From an uncultured Clostridia bacterium (GTDB lineage Bacteria; Bacillota; Clostridia; Christensenellales; Borkfalkiaceae), in NCBI GenBank assembly GCA_934230055.1, contig CAKQEE010000063.1, positions 1 through 6,419 of the forward strand: a DNA stretch of 6,419 bases. The letters run 5' to 3'. This document shows, one piece after another, positions 4,675-6,419 of this stretch (positions are counted from its first letter, which is position 1; every line of letters starts with the position of its first letter). A program made the position numbers and the translations under genes. Under the pieces are notes generated by a model. It made no database searches. It had not been told where the DNA came from and saw only the letters and a list, made by a program, of their open reading frames with translations.

Positions 4675-6141
4675 ATGGAACAAAAAGCTATTTCCAGCGA
4701 TCTTATAAGAGGTCATATTGACACAATTATTTTGCATACCCTGCTCGAAGGCGATAAATATGCGCAACAAATTATCGACACCGTCGAAGAAAAAAGCAAT
4801 AAAAAATATCAGCTTAATCAAGCTACGCTTTATAGCTCGCTTAAACGCCTGGAAAACGGCGAATACGTAAAATCCTATTGGTATGATTCGGATACGGGAA
4901 GGCGCAAATATATTAAGATTACTCCGAAAGGAGTTGATTTTGTCAACGAAAATTTATCAAACTGGTCTTATTCGCGAGCCATAATAGATAAACTGATAAA
5001 TTATACCGAACAAGAACCGCATAATGTCGAGGAAAAAAGCGACAAGAACGCAGGAATTGTCGAAAATTCGCAAGGAAATTCGGCATTTACAAACGATAAA
5101 ACAGAACATAAGATCGTATTCATTCAGCGCGACAGCGATACTCCGTATCAAAAACAAGAAAATATTAAAAAATTCGACAAAAACGAAGAAAATCAAGCAG
5201 TTAATCAATCGCAAAACGATGCATGTGCTTACGGCGTTTCAACGTCCAACGATTTTTACGGAAATTCGGCTTCGCTTAACAGATTAAATAACGGCGAATC
5301 GAATTCGGTAGGCGGATATACCGCTAGTGAACCCAAAAAGACGGAGAAAAAGTCCGATTATATTCAGGTTGCCAAAACAGGCAGAAACGATTTTTCGGAG
5401 CAAAAGAACGACGAAGCCGCCAAGGAATTCAATTTCAGGACAATTTTAAGCGGGCTTATACAGAGTTCGGAGCTTGAAAATCAAAGTAATAAACAAAAAG
5501 AAGAATTAAAACCGAACGTTAATACGGAATCCGCCATGGAACAGGCGCAAAAACAAGTGGCTTTTAGCGAAACTATTTCCGACGAAAGCATTATAAAGCG
5601 TGAAATGCGAAACTTTGGCGGGAAGATAGATTTTTCCGATGTTGTAAGCAATGCGGAAAAAGAAGGCTTTAAGGTTAGAGTATCAACAAAAAGCTCTTCC
5701 AAACCGCAAGGAAAGGTTTATAAAAACAAATTGTTCTTCTTTTCCGCACTCTTTGTTTTTGCGCTACTTGTTGCGGAATATTTTCTGCTATCTTCCGTGA
5801 TGACGGAAAGCTTGTTACCCTCAAAATATGCTGCGTTGTTTTTATGTTTGGCGGCGATTTTTCCGATTATGTGTGGCATAATTTACGCAAAAAACAGCAG
5901 AAAAACAATGCCGAAATGCGTTAGCACGGATAAAATCGTTACAAGCGGCATCGTTGTGTTTAATTTACTTCTGATTACCTTTGCGTTCAACTTTATTCTG
6001 GGCGTGAATCTTTACGATAAAAACCTACTTATACGTTACCTGTTGTTTCCGTGTCTGATTGCGATAGACGTTTTACTGTTTTATTTTGTTTTGTTTATTT
6101 TTTCTAGATTACCTTTCTTTAAGGTCAAAATTAAAAAATAA
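4675..6141 (+). CDS. PadR-type winged-helix regulator fused to a four-helix membrane domain
   Basis: A 488-residue protein. Residues about 6-100 form a PadR winged helix: DLIRGHIDTIILHTLLEGDKY, then QLNQATLYSSLKRLENGEYV (recognition helix) and the wing GRRKYIKITPKG. Classical PadR proteins are about 100-200 residues. Here a long polar linker rich in Asn, Ser, Lys and Glu (about 112-305), probably disordered, leads to a juxtamembrane segment (REMRNFGGKIDFSDVV, about 310-325) and four predicted membrane helices near 353-374, 384-405, 422-445 and 452-477. The basic loop KNSRK and basic tail FKVKIKK suggest both termini face the cytoplasm, so the DNA-binding domain would be tethered to the inner face. 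The ATG at 4675 is preferred, with GGAGAG six bases upstream; a TTG at 4660 with AAAGGA would add five residues. No effector gene is adjacent. The ligand, signal and targets are unknown. Confidence 0.85.
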   Translation: MEQKAISSDLIRGHIDTIILHTLLEGDKYAQQIIDTVEEKSNKKYQLNQATLYSSLKRLENGEYVKSYWYDSDTGRRKYIKITPKGVDFVNENLSNWSYSRAIIDKLINYTEQEPHNVEEKSDKNAGIVENSQGNSAFTNDKTEHKIVFIQRDSDTPYQKQENIKKFDKNEENQAVNQSQNDACAYGVSTSNDFYGNSASLNRLNNGESNSVGGYTASEPKKTEKKSDYIQVAKTGRNDFSEQKNDEAAKEFNFRTILSGLIQSSELENQSNKQKEELKPNVNTESAMEQAQKQVAFSETISDESIIKREMRNFGGKIDFSDVVSNAEKEGFKVRVSTKSSSKPQGKVYKNKLFFFSALFVFALLVAEYFLLSSVMTESLLPSKYAALFLCLAAIFPIMCGIIYAKNSRKTMPKCVSTDKIVTSGIVVFNLLLITFAFNFILGVNLYDKNLLIRYLLFPCLIAIDVLLFYFVLFIFSRLPFFKVKIKK

Positions 6142-6344
6142 AAACTTGATAACATCGCCTCGCAAAAAACTATATTATGACATTGAAACGTGATAAAATA
6201 AATATTTTGTCTGTGACCACCGTCACTTTGCGCTTTGCATAAGCAAACCGACGTATCTGTTTAAAAACTTTGCAAAAATATTTGCAAATACTTCGTGCTT
6301 GCTTATTTTTGCTTGTATTGTAAAAAAATAAATATATAAAAAGG
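6142..6344 (+). other. Non-coding 3' region with small hairpins, long leader-like or 3' UTR
   Basis: No gene is supported. Small stem-loops are GTGAC-CACC-GTCAC (6213-6226) and TTTGC-ATAA-GCAAA (6234-6247). Two copies of the palindrome TTTGCAAA lie at 6269-6276 and 6281-6288, and ATAAGCAA (6239-6246) can pair with TTGCTTAT (6299-6306). TTGATA (6146-6151) with TATATT (6171-6176) is a possible promoter, but its 19-bp spacer is long. The stretch is either a long 3' UTR of the preceding gene or a small RNA ending at the terminator at 6345. Confidence 0.35.
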
Positions 6345-6385
6345 AAGAGTGCCTGCGTAAATCAATGAAGCAGGCACTCTTTTTA
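6345..6385 (+). terminator. Strong rho-independent terminator
   Basis: AAGAGTGCCTGC (6345-6356) and GCAGGCACTCTT (6370-6381) form a perfect, GC-rich 12-bp stem with a 13-base loop, followed by a T run (TTTTTATT, 6380-6387). This is the only convincing stop downstream of the padR-like gene. On the - strand the stem is followed by TCCTTTTTAT, so it may also act on a leftward transcript. Confidence 0.85.
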
Positions 6386-6399
6386 TTGTGCCTTAAACG

Positions 6400-6419
6400 A
6401 AAAAACCACCGCTCTAAGC
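6400..6419 (-). terminator. Cut-off hairpin at window edge, probable terminator of a leftward gene
   Basis: AAAAAACCACCGCT (6400-6413) is followed by CTA and AGC at the very end, so the first three pairs of a stem (GCT/AGC) are visible. If the next bases complete the stem, the - strand would read a hairpin followed by TTTTTT, ending a gene transcribed toward this window. Confidence 0.4.

Noticed and set aside
4957..5702. Open frames on the - strand and in +2 within the PadR linker (4957-5214, 5024-5287, 5481-5702)
   Set aside because: Shadows of the low-complexity linker; no promoters, ribosome binding sites or recognisable motifs.

Overview
This is a stretch of AT-rich, low-GC bacterial chromosome, most likely from an uncultured member of the Clostridia (Firmicutes/Bacillota). 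The evidence is the miaA - ynbB-type PLP enzyme - lexA order, a Gram-positive type SOS box (CGAAC-N4-GTTTG), strong sigma-A-like promoters with exact 17-bp spacers, AGGAG-type ribosome binding sites on some genes, and an XerS-like single tyrosine recombinase. I see no phage structural genes, insertion sequences, CRISPR arrays, rRNA or tRNA. Most of the window is housekeeping sequence; the odd parts are the intergenic DNA and the last gene.

Left part (1-1682): the 3' end of miaA (tRNA A37 dimethylallyltransferase) overlaps by four bases (ATGA) a complete PLP enzyme of the YnbB / 'methionine gamma-lyase family'. A perfect 13-bp inverted repeat flanked by A and T runs lies between this operon and the convergent lexA, and probably stops transcription from both sides.

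Middle (1680-2760): lexA reads leftward from a perfect consensus promoter overlapped by an SOS box. The predicted transcript begins only 0-2 bases before the ATG, so the mRNA looks leaderless. A 60-residue acidic, cysteine-rich protein of unknown function diverges from lexA, with its own promoter and a good ribosome binding site. After it come a weak terminator-like hairpin and a doubtful 31-41 codon ORF.

Right-middle (2761-4674): an XerS-like tyrosine recombinase with the full R-K-H-R-H-Y catalytic set reads leftward. Its -10 box lies exactly six bases from the ATG, giving a second predicted leaderless mRNA. Upstream is about 670 bp of non-coding DNA. It holds a consensus DnaA box, a 12-bp palindrome, a 34-bp near-perfect palindrome built like a single-recombinase dif site (14-bp arms, 6-bp centre), and two exact copies of a 30-bp sequence 143 bp apart. 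Together, recombinase plus palindrome may form a chromosome dimer resolution module or another site-specific recombination module.

Right part (4591-6419): a gene with its own promoter encodes a PadR-type winged-helix DNA-binding domain joined through a long polar linker to four predicted membrane helices, that is, a membrane-anchored transcription factor. About 200 bp of non-coding sequence with small hairpins follows, ending in a strong 12-bp terminator. The window stops inside what looks like another hairpin, probably the terminator of a leftward gene beyond the edge.
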